NCBI GenBank assembly: GCA_905178155.1
Contig: CAJINV010000008.1
Location: 3,683,420 to 3,747,419, forward strand
Direction: 5' to 3'
DNA length: 64,000 nt
Source: Amoebophrya sp. A120
Taxonomy: Eukaryota > Sar > Dinophyceae > Syndiniales > Amoebophryaceae
Both the position numbers and the translations under genes were made by a program. The notes below the pieces were generated by a model that saw nothing but the letters and a program-made list of their open reading frames with translations, did not search any database and was not told the DNA's origin. Positions 62,187 to 64,000 of the stretch are shown here, piece by piece; the first letter of the stretch is position 1, and the number at the start of each line of letters is the position of its first letter.

Positions 62187-64000
62187 ATGTCCTCACGCCC
62201 AACTTATAGGGCGCAACAAGACGAAATCGGTTCCTTGGACGACCTAGACCAGCTAGAGCGTAGCGTCGCAGCGCAGCTGAGCAACCTCGGGCTCAACGAT
62301 GCCAGCGCGCTGCTCAGTGAAGCTGACAAGGCGCTGCTCAAGAGCTTGGACCACAGCGCGGAGGCTGCGGCACGAGGACCAGCACATGTTGGAGGTCCAG
62401 ACGACGAACTGCACGGTTTGTTGCAAACGGACGACGCCGACCTCGCAGCCCAAGTCGCAGCGCTGAGCGACGAGGAGAACGAGCTGGAAAGGGAACTGCT
62501 TGCAGAGATCAATGACGGCAAGGACGAGGTTACTGGTTGTACTGGGCGGGAGATGAACAGCACCAGTGATCATGGGCAGCCAACATCTACTTCGCTACAA
62601 CAACGTGCCCCGAGCCCGACGCCGAGCGGGAGCGCCGTCGGCGAGAATATTAAGCAGAGGAACAAGCTCCGCACGACCGAGGGGGAAAAGTTTTCCCAAG
62701 ATGTTCTTGCTGGTGAGAATAACAAATCAAGATCTTCTGCTACGCCGTCGAGTAAGAAAGGTGAACGACTGCTCCCGCAAGAAAGCTCCGCCGATGCGGA
62801 TCACGACCAGGCTCTGCAGGAGTTACTTGCCGGTGACGACGATGACGACGCCTACGGGGAATTCAGTTTCGCAGAGGTCGAGATGCACGCGTGTTGCGAC
62901 AATCTGGAAAGCTTCGACGTGCTCCATTGGTGGCTGGCAGAGCTGAGGAGGAGAAAAGATAAAGAAATAAAGCAAGGAGGAACTTCTACTACAACTAGCT
63001 TTCCTTACGCGCACCTGCTGGACCGGGAGATGCAGGCGCAGGAGATCGAACAGACTGAGCAAAAAATCGCCAGTCTCACTTTTGAGATCCAAAACGGCCT
63101 TCTGCTGAAAGACGACTACGCTGAAAAAGTGAAAAAGGCGATGCAGAAGGACGAGAAGTTGCGAGTCTGGTTTGCCGAACACAACCGAGAAACTGACGCT
63201 GCGATCTGCGCCGAGAGGATCCGGATCGCGAAAGCCGAGTTTGAAGCTGCGGAGCCCGTTGAGCTAGAGGTCCTGCAGAAATTCGAGGCGGAACTCAACC
63301 AGCGCATTCTCGGCTACAAACAGGGCGCCTTTCGCTGGGTCAAGTTTTGCAAGGCATACTGTCAACACGCAGCGCCTTCGACGTCGGTTACTGCTGGCGC
63401 TTCGACGGGGGGCGTCGTGGGGGCCACCAGTAGCAGTCGGATCAACATATCACCAGTAGTGGTGCAAGATGGGTCGTCGTGCGGTGCAAGAACACCTGCG
63501 GGAGCTGCAGCAGCAGCACCACAAGAAGCACGGGCGGTGTACATGAGACACGCAAAGTGGTTGGCGGAGCAAGTGAAAATTTTAGAGGGGTACAGAGACG
63601 AGATCGCGGTCGTTACGGCAGCAGCACAAAAGGGTGGCGCTGGCGCGATAGGTGAAATTGTCCTCGATGAACAAGCAGGCGGCGCGGAGCAGGAAAAAGA
63701 CGACGAGCCTCCCTGTTGTATAGGCCGACGGCAGCTGGAAGACATGCGGAAAAGCCTGCCGCCGACGTTCAACAAGTCTATTCTCATGTACGGGTTGAAA
63801 GGACAGCACGACCAGCATTCGCGGCGGGTGGGGCGTTCTGTTCGTGATGTGCAGGAACTGCAGGCAGAGCCTGTTCCTGCCAGTAAATCTACACGGCCAG
63901 CAACACAGCAGTCATCTTCATCTACCTCTAGCTGTAAAAGAAGTTCTTGTTCGTCTATGGAGGTGCAGCGTCGCGGCGTCGCTTTCTACTGGCGAGACAA
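62187..64000 (+). CDS. Coiled-coil protein, partial (runs off the window)
   Basis: From the ATG at 62187 the frame stays open to the end of the window, more than 600 codons. The N-terminal 130 residues are acidic and Leu/Ala/Asp/Glu-rich (DDLDQLERSVAAQLSNLGL onward). After a low-complexity linker, an ordered charged helical block spans about 215-390 (EVEMHACCDNLESFDVLHWW, then LDREMQAQEIEQTEQKIASL, then EKLRVWFAEHNRETDAAICA). A Ser/Ala-rich part follows. The helical block loosely recalls CC2D1-type proteins of the ESCRT-associated group, but the similarity is weak and I do not assign it. The 3' part, and any introns beyond the edge, are not visible. Confidence 0.7.
   Translation, partial: MSSRPTYRAQQDEIGSLDDLDQLERSVAAQLSNLGLNDASALLSEADKALLKSLDHSAEAAARGPAHVGGPDDELHGLLQTDDADLAAQVAALSDEENELERELLAEINDGKDEVTGCTGREMNSTSDHGQPTSTSLQQRAPSPTPSGSAVGENIKQRNKLRTTEGEKFSQDVLAGENNKSRSSATPSSKKGERLLPQESSADADHDQALQELLAGDDDDDAYGEFSFAEVEMHACCDNLESFDVLHWWLAELRRRKDKEIKQGGTSTTTSFPYAHLLDREMQAQEIEQTEQKIASLTFEIQNGLLLKDDYAEKVKKAMQKDEKLRVWFAEHNRETDAAICAERIRIAKAEFEAAEPVELEVLQKFEAELNQRILGYKQGAFRWVKFCKAYCQHAAPSTSVTAGASTGGVVGATSSSRINISPVVVQDGSSCGARTPAGAAAAAPQEARAVYMRHAKWLAEQVKILEGYRDEIAVVTAAAQKGGAGAIGEIVLDEQAGGAEQEKDDEPPCCIGRRQLEDMRKSLPPTFNKSILMYGLKGQHDQHSRRVGRSVRDVQELQAEPVPASKSTRPATQQSSSSTSSCKRSSCSSMEVQRRGVAFYWRD

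Overview
The window is nuclear DNA of a eukaryote, most probably a dinoflagellate. The closest match I know is the parasitic Syndiniales genus Amoebophrya. This rests on four observations: every supportable gene lies on the + strand, as in dinoflagellate unidirectional gene arrays; the genes encode flagellar proteins (a CFAP73/CCDC42-type coiled coil and a TTLL3-type tubulin ligase); the long proteins contain low-complexity inserts; and, most telling, coding exons are interrupted by short terminal-inverted-repeat (TIR) elements flanked by 5-bp target-site duplications (TSDs). Elements of this kind (introners, or invasive intronic elements) have been described from Amoebophrya genomes. The species assignment is inference. 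The standard genetic code fits all genes.

Layout. 1-7.4 kb: a CFAP73/CCDC42-like axonemal gene (1558-3806) and a small single-pass membrane protein (4834-5849), each with one introner. 7.4-18.3 kb: a six-bladed Kelch/coiled-coil gene whose last exon is split by a complete, near-pristine Ty1/Copia LTR retrotransposon (11189-18233, TSD GTTTA). The lost 3' end of the exon survives on the far side of the element. 18.9-27.6 kb: two intronless genes, a TTLL3/8-like ligase and a GT32-like type II membrane glycosyltransferase. 28.4-33.2 kb: a GH15 glucoamylase/trehalase-like gene with five introners plus two ordinary introns. 34.2-36.9 kb: an ADAL/MAPDA-type deaminase gene with two introners and a foreign 3' end.

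36.8-43.7 kb is a scrambled block. It holds a degenerate duplicate of the TTLL tail and glycosyltransferase 5' end, two related gene fragments with introners, minisatellites, and six direct copies of a ~45-bp repeat that sits at fragment ends. 45.4-55.7 kb: a giant JmjC/cupin-8 gene (about 2871 aa) whose only introns are six introners. 55.7-59.8 kb is largely featureless. 59.8-61.3 kb holds one or two small membrane or secreted proteins. A coiled-coil ORF starts at 62187 and runs off the right edge.

The most interesting signal is the introner population: 17 clear elements plus one degenerate and one miniature copy, in at least six TIR families. Nearly all begin TAT(C/G/T) and end (G/C/A)ATA, and 16 have a 5-bp TSD with at most one mismatch. 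Removing each of these elements with one TSD copy restores the reading frame. With these joins plus ordinary GT-AG introns, the CFAP73, Kelch, GH15, MAPDA and JmjC genes all close exactly in frame. All exon coordinates are my manual reconstruction without transcript data.
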